Origin: Roseovarius salincola
GTDB taxonomy: Bacteria > Pseudomonadota > Alphaproteobacteria > Rhodobacterales > Rhodobacteraceae
DNA: 64,000 nucleotides
NCBI RefSeq assembly: GCF_026891095.1
Contig: NZ_JAPTNL010000019.1
Span: 1-64,000 of the forward strand
Direction of reading: 5' to 3'
Part shown: in pieces, positions 24,594 to 32,352 of the stretch
How the letters are laid out: each line of letters starts with the position of its first letter
How positions within the stretch are numbered: position 1 is the first letter of the stretch
Made by a program: the position numbers and the translations under genes
Notes under the pieces: model-generated
Databases searched by the model: none
The model's input: only the letters and a program-made list of their open reading frames with translations
What the model was told of the DNA's origin: nothing

Positions 24594-25573
24594 ACCGCGA
24601 ACGCATGGTCAACGCCGCGCTGCTGACGCTGCTTCTCGGGGTGCCGCTCTGGGCCTGGGCGACGGACGAACCCTTTACCATCACGCTCGCCACCCGCGTC
24701 GCGATCCTTGCCCTGGCGGGCGTCGGGCTCAATATCGCGCTGGGCCTCGGTGGGCTGGTCAGCCTCGGGCACGCGGCGTTTTTCGGGATCGGCGGCTATG
24801 CGATGGGGATCCTTGCCAGCCACGCCCAAAGCTACACCCCCCTGATGGAAAGCCCCTTCCTGCTCGAGGGCACCAAATCCATGCCGGTGATCTGGCTGGT
24901 GGCGCTCCTCGCGTCGGCGCTGGCGGCGCTGGTGATCGGTGCGCTCAGCCTGCGCACGTCGGGCGTCTATTTCATCATGATCACGCTGGCCTTCGGGCAG
25001 ATGCTCTATTTCTTCTCGATCTCCTGGCCCGCCTATGGCGGCGAGGACGGGCTGTCGATCTATATGCGCAACGGCTTTCCCGGCCTCAACACGCTGGACC
25101 CGATCCAGTTCTTCGCAATCTGCTTTGCCTGCCTCGCGGCGGCGCTCTGGTTCAACGCGCGCCTCGTGCGCTCGCCCTTCGGCCTTGCGCTCAACGCCGC
25201 GCGCCAAAGCCCCGAACGGGTCGAGACGGTGGGTCTTGGAACCTTTCGCCTGCGCTTCGTTGCCTTCGTGATCTCGGGCGCGATCACCGGGCTGGCGGGG
25301 GCGCTCTTTGCCGATCTCAACCGCTTCGTGAGCCCCAACATGTTCTCCTGGCAGATGAGCGGCGAGATCATGGTCTTCGTGATCCTCGGCGGGGTCGGGC
25401 GGCTTTACGGGCCGGTGGCGGGCGCGGCGCTCTTCATCACGCTCGAACATGTGCTGGGCGGGATCAGCCCGTTCTGGCATGTCTGGCTCGGCTTTCTCCT
25501 TCTTCTGGTCGTGCTCTTCGCGCGGGGCGGCATCGTCGGGCTTCTGGCGGGCAGGCGGGTGGCGCATGACTGA
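24590..25573 (+). CDS. Branched-chain amino acid-type ABC transporter permease (LivM-like)
   Basis: A 327-aa LivM-family permease. It shows GLVSLGHAAFFGIGGYAMGILA near residue 55, GVYFIMITLAFGQMLYF, the ATPase-contact loop ARQSPERVETVGLGTFRLRF, and FVILGGVGRLYGPVAGAALF. It is coupled to both neighbours by overlaps of 4 nt and 8 nt. No anomalies are seen. Confidence 0.9.
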   Translation: MNRERMVNAALLTLLLGVPLWAWATDEPFTITLATRVAILALAGVGLNIALGLGGLVSLGHAAFFGIGGYAMGILASHAQSYTPLMESPFLLEGTKSMPVIWLVALLASALAALVIGALSLRTSGVYFIMITLAFGQMLYFFSISWPAYGGEDGLSIYMRNGFPGLNTLDPIQFFAICFACLAAALWFNARLVRSPFGLALNAARQSPERVETVGLGTFRLRFVAFVISGAITGLAGALFADLNRFVSPNMFSWQMSGEIMVFVILGGVGRLYGPVAGAALFITLEHVLGGISPFWHVWLGFLLLLVVLFARGGIVGLLAGRRVAHD

Positions 25574-26324
25574 TCCCGTTCTTGCCACCAAGGGGTTAAC
25601 CAAATCCTTCGGCGCCGTGCGCGCCTGCCATGATGTCAGCCTCGATCTGCGCCCAGGCGAAATCCACGCGGTGATCGGCCCCAACGGCGCGGGCAAATCC
25701 ACCCTCATCGCCCAGATCTGCGGCGGCCTGAAACCCGATGCCGGCCGTGTCAGCTTCGCCGGGCGCGACGTGACGCATCTGCCCACCCGCGCCCGCGCCC
25801 GGCTCGGCCTGGCCCGCACCTTCCAGATATCGGCCCTGGCGATGGAGGACACGGTGCTGCAAAACGCCACCCTGGGCGCGCTTGGCGCCAAAGGCGCGCG
25901 CGCCGGGCTGCCCGGCCTTCTGGGCGACGCGCTCGCGCCGGGCGATCTGCGCGACACGGCCATGGCCGCGCTTGAACGCGTCGGCCTCGCCGAACACGCC
26001 GCCACCGTCACCTCGGCCCTCTCCCATGGCCAGCGCCGCCAGCTCGAAGTCGCGGTGGCGCTGACCCTGCGCCCGCGCGCCTTCATCATGGATGAACCGA
26101 TGGCGGGCATGGGAACCGAAGGCTCGCAACGCATGACCGCCTTCCTCGACGGGCTGCGCGACGAAGCGCCGATCCTGCTGGTGGAACATGACATGGACGC
26201 GGTCTTCGCCCTCGCCGACCGGCTCAGCGTGCTGGTCTATGGCCGCATCATCGCCACCGGCAGCGTCGACGAGATCCGCGCCAATGCCGACGTGCGCAAA
26301 GCCTATCTCGGAGAAGACGCATGA
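25566..26324 (+). CDS. ABC transporter ATP-binding protein (LivG-like)
   Basis: A 252-aa ATPase. The start is the ATG at 25566 overlapping the livM end, giving MTDPVLATKGLTKSFGAVRA; the longer upstream frame is a shadow. Walker A is GPNGAGKSTL, the signature is LSHGQRRQLE, Walker B is AFIMDEPMAGMG and the H-loop is LVEHDMDAV. The stop is followed by a 154-nt repeat-like insert before livF, unusual in a coupled operon of this type. Confidence 0.92.
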   Translation: MTDPVLATKGLTKSFGAVRACHDVSLDLRPGEIHAVIGPNGAGKSTLIAQICGGLKPDAGRVSFAGRDVTHLPTRARARLGLARTFQISALAMEDTVLQNATLGALGAKGARAGLPGLLGDALAPGDLRDTAMAALERVGLAEHAATVTSALSHGQRRQLEVAVALTLRPRAFIMDEPMAGMGTEGSQRMTAFLDGLRDEAPILLVEHDMDAVFALADRLSVLVYGRIIATGSVDEIRANADVRKAYLGEDA

Positions 26325-26370
26325 CTCCCAGCGACAGCACCCGGCTTTTCCCGTGGGACGCCTCCGGCGG

Positions 26371-26464
26371 GAGTATTTTGAGCAAGATGAATGGGACAGG
26401 CGCTTCATCTGGCCGGAAATACCTCGGGGGAGTCGCCGCTAGCGGCGACGGGGGCAGCGCCCCC
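26371..26464. repeat. Multi-hairpin intergenic element between livG and livF
   Basis: Three inverted repeats are stacked. An imperfect long hairpin has left arm GAGTATTTTGAGCAAGATGA (26371-26391) and right arm TTCATCTGGCCGGAAATACC (26404-26425). A perfect palindrome GTCGCCGCTAGCGGCGAC spans 26432-26449, and GGGGGC/GCCCCC spans 26450-26464 with a 3-nt loop. The CG-rich lead CGCCTCCGGCGG precedes them. This looks like a REP-type dispersed element. The frame through it is open for 53 codons (26321-26482), overlapping livG and livF by 4 and 3-4 nt. A tiny coupled gene is therefore possible but not favoured. Confidence 0.6.
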
Positions 26465-26478
26465 GCAAGGTGCCTGCC

Positions 26479-27168
26479 ATGAGCTTGCTGGAACTCGACA
26501 AGATCACCGCCTTCTACGGTGCGACGCAGGCGCTTTTCGGCGTGTCGCTCGATCTCGCCGAGGGCGAGGTGATGGCCCTGATGGGACGCAACGGCATGGG
26601 CAAATCCACCACCATCAAGGCCATTTGCCGGATGCTGCCGGTGCGCTCGGGCGCGATCCGCTTCGACGGCGCTGACATCACCGCGCTGCCATCCTATCGC
26701 GCGGCGCGGATGGGGCTGGGGCTGGTGCCCGAGGGGCGGCGCTGTTTCGCCAATCTGAGCGTGCATGAGAACCTGATCGCCGCAGCGCGCCCCGGCCATT
26801 GGGATGTCGCCCGCGTCACCGGACTTTTCCCGCGCCTCGCCGAGCGGCGCAACCAGGGCGCGGCCACGCTGTCGGGCGGCGAGCAGCAGATGCTTGCGAT
26901 CGGGCGCGCCCTGATGACCAACCCGCGACTGCTCATTCTCGATGAGGCCACCGAGGGGCTGGCCCCGATCGTGCGTCAGGAGATCTGGTCGGCGATCGCA
27001 AGGCTCAGATCCGAGACCGGGCTTGCGATCCTTCTCGTTGACAAGTCGCTCGCCGAACTGGGCGGAGTCGCCGACCGCGCCGTGATCCTGCAACGCGGCG
27101 AGTCGGTCTGGTCGGGTGCGTTCAGCGAACTGACCGAGGCGCTGACAACCCGGCTGATCGGCGTCTGA
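26479..27168 (+). CDS. ABC transporter ATP-binding protein (LivF-like)
   Basis: A 229-aa ATPase. The ATG at 26479 is preferred over a GTG 9 nt upstream because AAGG stands 8 nt before it. Walker A is GRNGMGKSTT, LivF-specific GLGLVPEGRRCFANLSVHENL follows, then the signature LSGGEQQML and Walker B LLILDEATEGLAP. In the H-loop position it reads LLVDKSLAELGG, with Lys in place of His, a replacement seen in LivF subunits of aromatic-acid-type importers. It is the last gene of the second Liv operon. Confidence 0.9.
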   Translation: MSLLELDKITAFYGATQALFGVSLDLAEGEVMALMGRNGMGKSTTIKAICRMLPVRSGAIRFDGADITALPSYRAARMGLGLVPEGRRCFANLSVHENLIAAARPGHWDVARVTGLFPRLAERRNQGAATLSGGEQQMLAIGRALMTNPRLLILDEATEGLAPIVRQEIWSAIARLRSETGLAILLVDKSLAELGGVADRAVILQRGESVWSGAFSELTEALTTRLIGV

Positions 27169-27186
27169 TCGCGCGGATTTTGCCAG

Positions 27187-27260
27187 TTTGTACAAACCTT
27201 CCGACGCGCAGGCCGTTTTGCGTACAAAACCACCGTACAAACCGGACGAATCGTACGAAA
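27187..27260. promoter_or_regulatory. Cluster of GTAC-centred repeats between convergent operons
   Basis: Four related sites occur in 74 nt: the palindrome TTTGTACAAA (27187-27196), GTACAAAAC (27222-27230), GTACAAAC (27235-27242) and the palindrome TCGTACGA (27251-27258). They lie between livF and the end of the ThiF gene, which are convergent, so a promoter role is not obvious. They may be a protein-binding array or a transcript-end structure. Confidence 0.35.
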
Positions 27261-27262
27261 TC

Positions 27263-28231
27263 TCAGTCCCCGGCAGCCAGCAGCACGATGTCTCCGTCCC
27301 AGACCTGCCTGAGCCGCTCGGCTGCCTGCCATGACCGCAATCCCGAGCGGCAGCACATCACCGCCCGCTGGCCGGGTTCCGGTCGCGGGCCGGACGGTGT
27401 CCCGAACGCCTCGACCGGCAGGCGCCGGGCGTTTTCACGGATCAGTTCCGCCTCGTCGTGATCGCGAAGATCGACAATGAAATCATGATCTTGCAAGGCC
27501 GCTGGCGCGATGAACCCCGGCTGCCATTCCGGCTCGGGCGCGTGATCGAAGCGGAACCCGCCAAAGCGCATTCCACCCGCATCGCAGCTCACCAGCCGTC
27601 CCAGCGGGCTTGGCTGCAACCCGGTCAGCACCGCCAGCGCCATCTGCGCCTGCAGGCTTCCCATAAGCCCCACGACCGGGCCAAGCACGCCATCCTCAGC
27701 GCAGTTGCCCAGTCTTTGCGGTAAATCCGGGAAGATCGCCCGCAAACTTGGCGCTTCGCCACAAAAACCGCCTGCATATCCCGCCATCTGCGTGACAGAT
27801 GCGCTGATCAATGGCAGATTCAGGGCCATGCAATGATCCGACAGGATATAGCTGACCGCGAAACTGTCCGCGCAATCGAGCACAAGGTTAACACCATGGC
27901 AGAATCCGACCGCTGTTTCTGGGTCGAGCACCGCTTCATGTGGTTCGATCCGACACTGCGGATTGAGCGCGCGCATCGCCTTGGTGGCGGCGGCGGCCTT
28001 GGGTCGGCCCAGGTCATCAGCGCGAAAAATCGTTTGCCTGTGGAGGTTTGTCTCGTCCACGCAGTCGGGGTCCACTAACCGGATGAACCCGACCCCGGCC
28101 CCCGCAAGATATTGCAGCACCGGCGCGGCCAGCCCGCCCGCGCCGACCACCAGCACCCGCGCGGCCTCTAAACGTTCCTGCCCGTGCGCGCCGAATCCGG
28201 GCACCGCGATCTGGCGTGCATAGCGGCTCAT
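27263..28231 (-). CDS. thiF: ThiF/MoeB-family adenylyltransferase with C-terminal rhodanese domain
   Basis: A 322-aa fusion. Residues 1 to about 220 are an E1-like adenylyltransferase: nucleotide loop VLVVGAGGLAAPVLQYLAGA, then DPDCVDETNLHRQTIFRADDLGRPKA with the catalytic Arg/Asp region, and LVLDCADSF. Residues about 240-322 form a rhodanese domain (DFIVDLRDHDEAELI) with the active-site loop VMCCRSGLRS. It adenylates the C-terminal Gly of ThiS and the rhodanese part can pass sulfur on, so both steps of ThiS thiocarboxylation may sit in one chain. Last gene of the thiamine operon; 4-nt overlap with thiE. Confidence 0.88.
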   Translation of the reverse strand: MSRYARQIAVPGFGAHGQERLEAARVLVVGAGGLAAPVLQYLAGAGVGFIRLVDPDCVDETNLHRQTIFRADDLGRPKAAAATKAMRALNPQCRIEPHEAVLDPETAVGFCHGVNLVLDCADSFAVSYILSDHCMALNLPLISASVTQMAGYAGGFCGEAPSLRAIFPDLPQRLGNCAEDGVLGPVVGLMGSLQAQMALAVLTGLQPSPLGRLVSCDAGGMRFGGFRFDHAPEPEWQPGFIAPAALQDHDFIVDLRDHDEAELIRENARRLPVEAFGTPSGPRPEPGQRAVMCCRSGLRSWQAAERLRQVWDGDIVLLAAGD

Positions 28232-28824
28232 CGCGTCGCCTCGATCCAGGCTTTCACACGCATTTCGGGGTCGTCGTTCCAGGTGATGTCGGTCACCGCC
28301 GATACGATATCTGCCCCGGCATCAAGCGCGCCTTGCGCCCGCTCGACCGTCATGCCGCCAATCGCAACAAGTGGCGTCTGGCCGATCAACCTCTTCCATT
28401 CGCTCAGTTTTTCAAGCCCCTGCTGGTGCCATCTCATTTTCTTGAGCTTCGTGGGAAAGACCGGACCAAGCGCGATGTAGTCAGGGTCAAGGCGCATCGC
28501 GCGCTCAAGCTCGTCGCGGTCGTGGGTGCTGATCCCGAGCCGTAACCCGGCACGGCGAATCGCCGGAATGTCGGCATCGTCCAGATCCTCCTGGCCCAGG
28601 TGCACCCAGTCACAACCGCTGTCGATCGCGATCTTCCAATAATCGTTTATAATCAGCGCAGTATCATACCTCTGGCACAGTGAAAGCGCCTCTGCGATCT
28701 CATGCCGCAAGGCCGGTTCGGGCATGTTCTTGATGCGCAGTTGCACCAGTTTCACGCCCAGAGGCAGTATCCGTTCCAGCCAGTCGACGCTGTCGAAAAT
28801 CGGATAGAAGCGATCCAGTTTCAT
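28228..28824 (-). CDS. thiE: Thiamine phosphate synthase
   Basis: A 198-aa TIM-barrel enzyme that joins HMP-PP and the thiazole phosphate to thiamine phosphate. Family segments are [12 protein letters not shown] (N-terminal, diphosphate-binding Arg/Lys), [56 protein letters not shown] and [13 protein letters not shown]. It is slightly shorter than E. coli ThiE. It overlaps thiG by 4 nt and thiF by 4 nt. Confidence 0.92.
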   Translation of the reverse strand: MKLDRFYPIFDSVDWLERILPLGVKLVQLRIKNMPEPALRHEIAEALSLCQRYDTALIINDYWKIAIDSGCDWVHLGQEDLDDADIPAIRRAGLRLGISTHDRDELERAMRLDPDYIALGPVFPTKLKKMRWHQQGLEKLSEWKRLIGQTPLVAIGGMTVERAQGALDAGADIVSAVTDITWNDDPEMRVKAWIEATR

Positions 28825-29594
28825 TTGAGAAAAGCCTTTCCGATCAATGGGGTGGAGGGCGCGGCCATGTCGCGCGGCTCCATCGGGTCCGCCTCGAAAG
28901 CCAGCCGCCCGGCTTTGACGCCGAGGGCAAACCCCTCGGCCATCGCCGCCGGGTCGCCCGCTTTCGCGACAGCGGTGTTCAAGAGCACGGCATCAAACCC
29001 CATTTCCATCGCCATCGCGGCCTGGCTCGGCAGGCCAAGCCCGGCATCCACCACCATCGGGATATCTGGAAACTGGGCTCTAAGTGTTCGCAATCCATAG
29101 ATATTCGTCAGCCCCAGCCCGGTCCCGATCGGCGCGCCCCAAGGCATCAGCACCTTGCATCCCGCCTCCAGCAGCCGCTCGCCCAGAACGACATCCTCAG
29201 TGGTATAGGGAAAGACCTCGAACCCGTCTTCGGTCAGGATGCGGGCGGCTTCGACAAGCCCGAACGGATCGGGTTGCAGGGTGTCGGCATGGCCGATGAC
29301 CTCCAGTTTTATCCATTTGGTATCAAAGAGTTCGCGCGCCATATGCGCGGTTGTCACCGCCTCGCGTACCGAATGACACCCGGCGGTATTGGGCAGCACA
29401 CTAACGCCGAGCTGGCGCACCAGATCCCAGAATGCGCCACCGGCGCGTTCGCCCCCCGCCTCGCGCCTGACCGACACGGTGGCAATCCCCGCGCCCGAGC
29501 GCCGAAACGCCTGTTCGAGGATCGCGGGCGAGGGATATTGCGCCGTGCCCAACATCAGGCGCGATGCGACCTCGGTGCCATAGAATTCTGCCAT
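28821..29594 (-). CDS. thiG: Thiazole synthase
   Basis: A 257-aa thiazole synthase. It contains [20 protein letters not shown], the [17 protein letters not shown] loop, the Schiff-base lysine region [17 protein letters not shown], and the phosphate-binding [12 protein letters not shown]. It condenses DXP, dehydroglycine and the ThiS thiocarboxylate into the thiazole. Dehydroglycine would come from ThiO in the same operon. The start is 3 nt after the thiS stop. Confidence 0.94.
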   Translation of the reverse strand: MAEFYGTEVASRLMLGTAQYPSPAILEQAFRRSGAGIATVSVRREAGGERAGGAFWDLVRQLGVSVLPNTAGCHSVREAVTTAHMARELFDTKWIKLEVIGHADTLQPDPFGLVEAARILTEDGFEVFPYTTEDVVLGERLLEAGCKVLMPWGAPIGTGLGLTNIYGLRTLRAQFPDIPMVVDAGLGLPSQAAMAMEMGFDAVLLNTAVAKAGDPAAMAEGFALGVKAGRLAFEADPMEPRDMAAPSTPLIGKAFLK

Positions 29595-29597
29595 GCT

Positions 29598-29795
29598 TCA
29601 GCCCCCCTGCCGCGGCGCGACGATCTCAAGCCGGTCTCCCGGTTGCAGGACCACCGAGGCGCGCCCGCCTGCGGGCACGAATTCCTCGTTCACCGCGGTC
29701 GCCACTTTGGCGTCGCGATATCCCAATTCCGCCAGCGCGGCGTTCAGGTCGGATGCAGTGACCTCTTGGGGTTCACCGTTCACGTTGATTTTCAT
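29598..29795 (-). CDS. thiS: Sulfur carrier protein ThiS
   Basis: A 65-aa ubiquitin-like sulfur carrier. It starts MKINVNGEPQEVTASDLNAA, contains VATAVNEEFVP and the family GDRLEIVAPRQGG, and ends in the obligatory Gly-Gly that is adenylated by ThiF and converted to a thiocarboxylate. It overlaps the 3' end of thiO by 23 nt in another frame and precedes thiG. Length and terminus are normal. Confidence 0.95.
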   Translation of the reverse strand: MKINVNGEPQEVTASDLNAALAELGYRDAKVATAVNEEFVPAGGRASVVLQPGDRLEIVAPRQGG

Positions 29796-30762
29796 CCATC
29801 ATCTCCGGTGTTTTGCCCTCCAGCAGCAGTTCACCCACCATCCGCGCAAGCGCGGGCGACAGAAGAAAACCGTGCCGGAACAGGCCGTTGACATATATCG
29901 TATCGCCCCGCCGCCGAATGCGGGGCAGGTTGTCTGCAAAGGCGGGGCGGGCATCGACGCCGATCTCGAGGATCTCGGCCTCGCCAAAGGCGGGGTGCAG
30001 CGCATAGGCCGCGCTGAACAGCTCTGTAACCGAGCGCAGGGTCGCGCGATTGCGCTCGCCGCTTTCGATCTGCGTCGCGCCCAGCATGAACACCCCATCA
30101 CCGCGCGGCACGATATAGAGCGGGTAGCGCGGATGAAGCAGGCGCACCGGGCGGCGCAACACCACGTCAGGCGCGCGCAGCACCGCCATTTCGCCTTTGA
30201 CGCCCCGCAAATCCGTCAGCACGTCCTGCGCCGCCAGCCCCCGGCAATCAACGGTCAGGCCCGCTGTCGCGGGTGAGATTCCGACAAAGGCGACGCCCGA
30301 GGCTTCAAGGCTGTCGCGCAGATGGCCAAGCGCGTGGCGTGGCGTGATATGTGCCTCATCGGCAAAAAACAGCGCTCGGTCGAACCGGCCGTCCAGCTGT
30401 GGCTCGATGTCGGCCAAGGCATCGCGGCTCAGGCTCTGGTGCCCGATGGTGCGGCGCGCGAAACGGTCAAGCTCGGCGCGGTCGCGCCCGAGGGTCACGA
30501 CAAGCGAGCCTTCATGCGCAACCTCGACACCGGCGCGCGCCCACCAATCGGCGGCCTCCTGCCCGAGGCGTGTAACGGGCTCCTCTGCGGTTTCTGCCTC
30601 GCAGAACGGTGCCAGCATCCCGGCGGCCCACCACGAACAGGCATGCGGGCCGGGTCTTGGGTTCGGGTCGACCACGGTCAGCGCCATGCCGCGCGCCGCC
30701 AGTTCGGTCGCGACGCAAAGGCCGACCACGCCAGCGCCCAGGATCGTGACGTGTTCGCTCAT
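29773..30762 (-). CDS. thiO: Glycine oxidase ThiO (FAD-dependent)
   Basis: A 329-aa D-amino-acid-oxidase-fold enzyme. The FAD motif is VTILGAGVVGLCVATELAARG at the N terminus, CSWWAAGMLAPFCEAE is the ThiO-specific loop, and FLLSPALARMVGELLL is the C-terminal FAD segment. It oxidises glycine to iminoacetate (dehydroglycine) for ThiG, the oxygen-dependent alternative to ThiH. No thiH is in the operon, which fits an aerobic lifestyle. Its ATG overlaps the thiD stop (ATGA). Confidence 0.92.
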   Translation of the reverse strand: MSEHVTILGAGVVGLCVATELAARGMALTVVDPNPRPGPHACSWWAAGMLAPFCEAETAEEPVTRLGQEAADWWARAGVEVAHEGSLVVTLGRDRAELDRFARRTIGHQSLSRDALADIEPQLDGRFDRALFFADEAHITPRHALGHLRDSLEASGVAFVGISPATAGLTVDCRGLAAQDVLTDLRGVKGEMAVLRAPDVVLRRPVRLLHPRYPLYIVPRGDGVFMLGATQIESGERNRATLRSVTELFSAAYALHPAFGEAEILEIGVDARPAFADNLPRIRRRGDTIYVNGLFRHGFLLSPALARMVGELLLEGKTPEMMDENQRER

Positions 30763-31562
30763 GTCCAGACCTCGTGAAAATGATGCACGGGCCCATGGCC
30801 TGATCCGATATCGAGCCGGTCGGCATGGGCGATCGCCTCATGTAACCACAGATGCGCATGGCGCACGGCCTCTGTCAGTTCCTGGCCACTTGCAAGCTGC
30901 GCGGCGATGGCCGACGACAGCGAACAGCCGGTGCCATGGGTATTGCGCGTGTCGATCCGAGCCGCCTCAAGGCGGGTCGTGCCCGCCTTGCTGACCAGAA
31001 GATCTGTGCAGACCGTGCCTTTGCCATGCCCGCCCTTCATCAGCACCGCGCTTGGACCCATTGAGAGAAGGGCGCGCGCCTGCACCTCGGCCTCGTCAGG
31101 CGAACTGGCGGGCGCGCGGTCCAGAAGGCGGGCAGCCTCGGGCAGGTTCGGCGTCAGGATGGCGGCGCGCGGCAGCAGCTCACGGATCAACGCGGCGACG
31201 GCGTCCTCGGCCAGCAGAGGATCGCCCGATTTGGCCACCATGACTGGGTCCAGCACGATCGGGCCACCATATCCCGACAACGCAGCCGCGACGGTTTCGA
31301 CGATGCCGGCCGTACCCAGCATGCCGATCTTGATCGCTCCCATCGGGATGTCGTCCAGCACCGCGCCGATCTGCGCGGCGATCATCGCGTTCGAGACCGG
31401 CTCAACCGACAGCACGCCAATTGTATTCTGCGCGGTCAGTCCTGTGATCGCACTTGCGCCATAGACGCCAAGCGCCGAAAAGGTCTTGAGATCGGCCTGG
31501 ATGCCCGCGCCGCCGCCGCTATCGGAACCGGCAATGGTGAGGGCCGTGGGAATGGGGGTCAT
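30759..31562 (-). CDS. thiD: Hydroxymethylpyrimidine/phosphomethylpyrimidine kinase
   Basis: A 267-aa ribokinase-fold kinase that makes HMP-PP. It has [20 protein letters not shown] at the N terminus, [28 protein letters not shown], and the C-terminal [23 protein letters not shown] with the catalytic Asp/anion hole region. The ATG at 31562 has GAGGAG 10 nt upstream; a longer upstream frame runs into the riboswitch expression platform. It is the first gene after the TPP riboswitch. No thiC is in the window, so the pyrimidine branch is encoded elsewhere or HMP is salvaged. Confidence 0.93.
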   Translation of the reverse strand: MTPIPTALTIAGSDSGGGAGIQADLKTFSALGVYGASAITGLTAQNTIGVLSVEPVSNAMIAAQIGAVLDDIPMGAIKIGMLGTAGIVETVAAALSGYGGPIVLDPVMVAKSGDPLLAEDAVAALIRELLPRAAILTPNLPEAARLLDRAPASSPDEAEVQARALLSMGPSAVLMKGGHGKGTVCTDLLVSKAGTTRLEAARIDTRNTHGTGCSLSSAIAAQLASGQELTEAVRHAHLWLHEAIAHADRLDIGSGHGPVHHFHEVWT

Positions 31563-31567
31563 CTGGT

Positions 31568-31604
31568 TTGCGCTCCTCGCTCGCGCGGCGCGGGAGCGGA
31601 GCAA
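31568..31604 (-). promoter_or_regulatory. Possible ribosome-binding-site sequestering hairpin of the TPP riboswitch
   Basis: On the minus strand TTGCTCCGCTC can pair with GAGCGAGGAGCGCAA around a GC-rich loop, placing the thiD Shine-Dalgarno GAGGAG in the stem. This would suit translational control by the upstream TPP aptamer. The pairing was found by eye and no energy was computed. Confidence 0.45.
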
Positions 31605-31642
31605 GAGACCGGGGCGTTCAGTGCCTTTGGTGGTCCAAGTCC

Positions 31643-31722
31643 GTTCCCTACGCCGGTACTGACCGGATCAGGTTCGATGGGTTGGCTTTGCCTCTCAGCC
31701 CCTCAAGGGGCACCCCAACGGA
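31643..31722 (-). promoter_or_regulatory. TPP riboswitch (THI element)
   Basis: The minus strand reads GGGGTGCCCC, then GGGGCTGAGAGG, then ACCCATCGAACCTGATCCGG and TACCGGCGTAGGGAA in order. These are the conserved P1/P2/P3-L5 parts of the TPP aptamer, including CTGAGAG, ACCTGAT and the GTAGGGAA tail. It lies in the leader of the thiD-O-S-G-E-F operon, about 80 nt before thiD, and should repress it when TPP is abundant. Confidence 0.96.
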
Positions 31723-31730
31723 TAAAACTA

Positions 31731-31759
31731 AGTCTAGTGCCTGGGCGGAACAGGTTCAA
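31731..31759 (-). promoter_or_regulatory. Predicted sigma-70-type promoter of the thiamine operon
   Basis: On the minus strand TTGAAC (rc of 31754-31759) and TAGACT (rc of 31731-31736) are separated by 17 nt. Transcription would begin about 7-9 nt further on, right at the 5' end of the TPP aptamer. Position and spacing make this convincing although no mapping exists. Confidence 0.7.
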
Positions 31760-31804
31760 GGGATCGCGTGATCACGATCGTCTGGTCTCAGTCCCCGCGC
31801 CTCT

Positions 31805-32230
31805 TTACGCTGGCATGTGACGCGCGCGCGCGCCGCGTTCGATCGCCGCCGCATGCAGCCGGTCGATGTTCAACTCATAGCGGATTTCCTCGAGCAGCCG
31901 GAGTTCGGTGTCAGGCAGCGCGCCATCGGCGGCCGCCACGTCGCAAGCCAGCGCATAGGCGGTCTCGAACAGGCGTTCGGGAAGGTTGTCGCGGATCAGG
32001 CCAAAGAGGGCATCAAGCCCATCCTCGACGCTGAACAGGTCGAACACCGTCTGTGCCATGATATTCATGCGGTCCAGATCGTAGCTTGCGAAGATCGGAA
32101 GATTGTTTACCGCGGCCTCGATCTTGACCAGTTCGGCGGTGCGGATGTTCTCATCCGAGGCCGACACCGCGATCATTACCGCCACAAGACAGTCTTGCGG
32201 CGTCAGCGGGTGGGGAATCTGATCATTCAT
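31805..32230 (-). CDS. TerB-like (tellurite resistance TerB family) protein
   Basis: A 141-aa all-helical protein. The start MNDQIPHPLTPQDCLVAVMI at 32230 has GAAAGG 8 nt upstream; the longer upstream frame is not supported. It carries TerB-type acidic helices: AVSASDENIRTAELVKIEAA, then ALACDVAAADGALPDTELRLL with the DG-x-L-x-x-x-E metal-like pattern. Despite the family name, most single-gene members have no shown role in tellurite resistance, and no other ter genes are near. It is divergent from lysS with a 122-nt gap. Confidence 0.75.
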   Translation of the reverse strand: MNDQIPHPLTPQDCLVAVMIAVSASDENIRTAELVKIEAAVNNLPIFASYDLDRMNIMAQTVFDLFSVEDGLDALFGLIRDNLPERLFETAYALACDVAAADGALPDTELRLLEEIRYELNIDRLHAAAIERGARARHMPA

Positions 32231-32352
32231 CTGTCGGCCTTTCAAGGAAACATGTTGCAAGCGCAGAATATTGACTGTCCCCGCCCTCGGCAATAGGAAG
32301 CGAACGTGCCGGCGCGTGCCCCTGCGCGCGGGAAGATACAGGAACCTGGATA

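Noticed and set aside
24530-26194. A 554-codon open frame on the minus strand
   Set aside because: It is antisense to livH, livM and livG of the second transporter, all of which have full family motifs.
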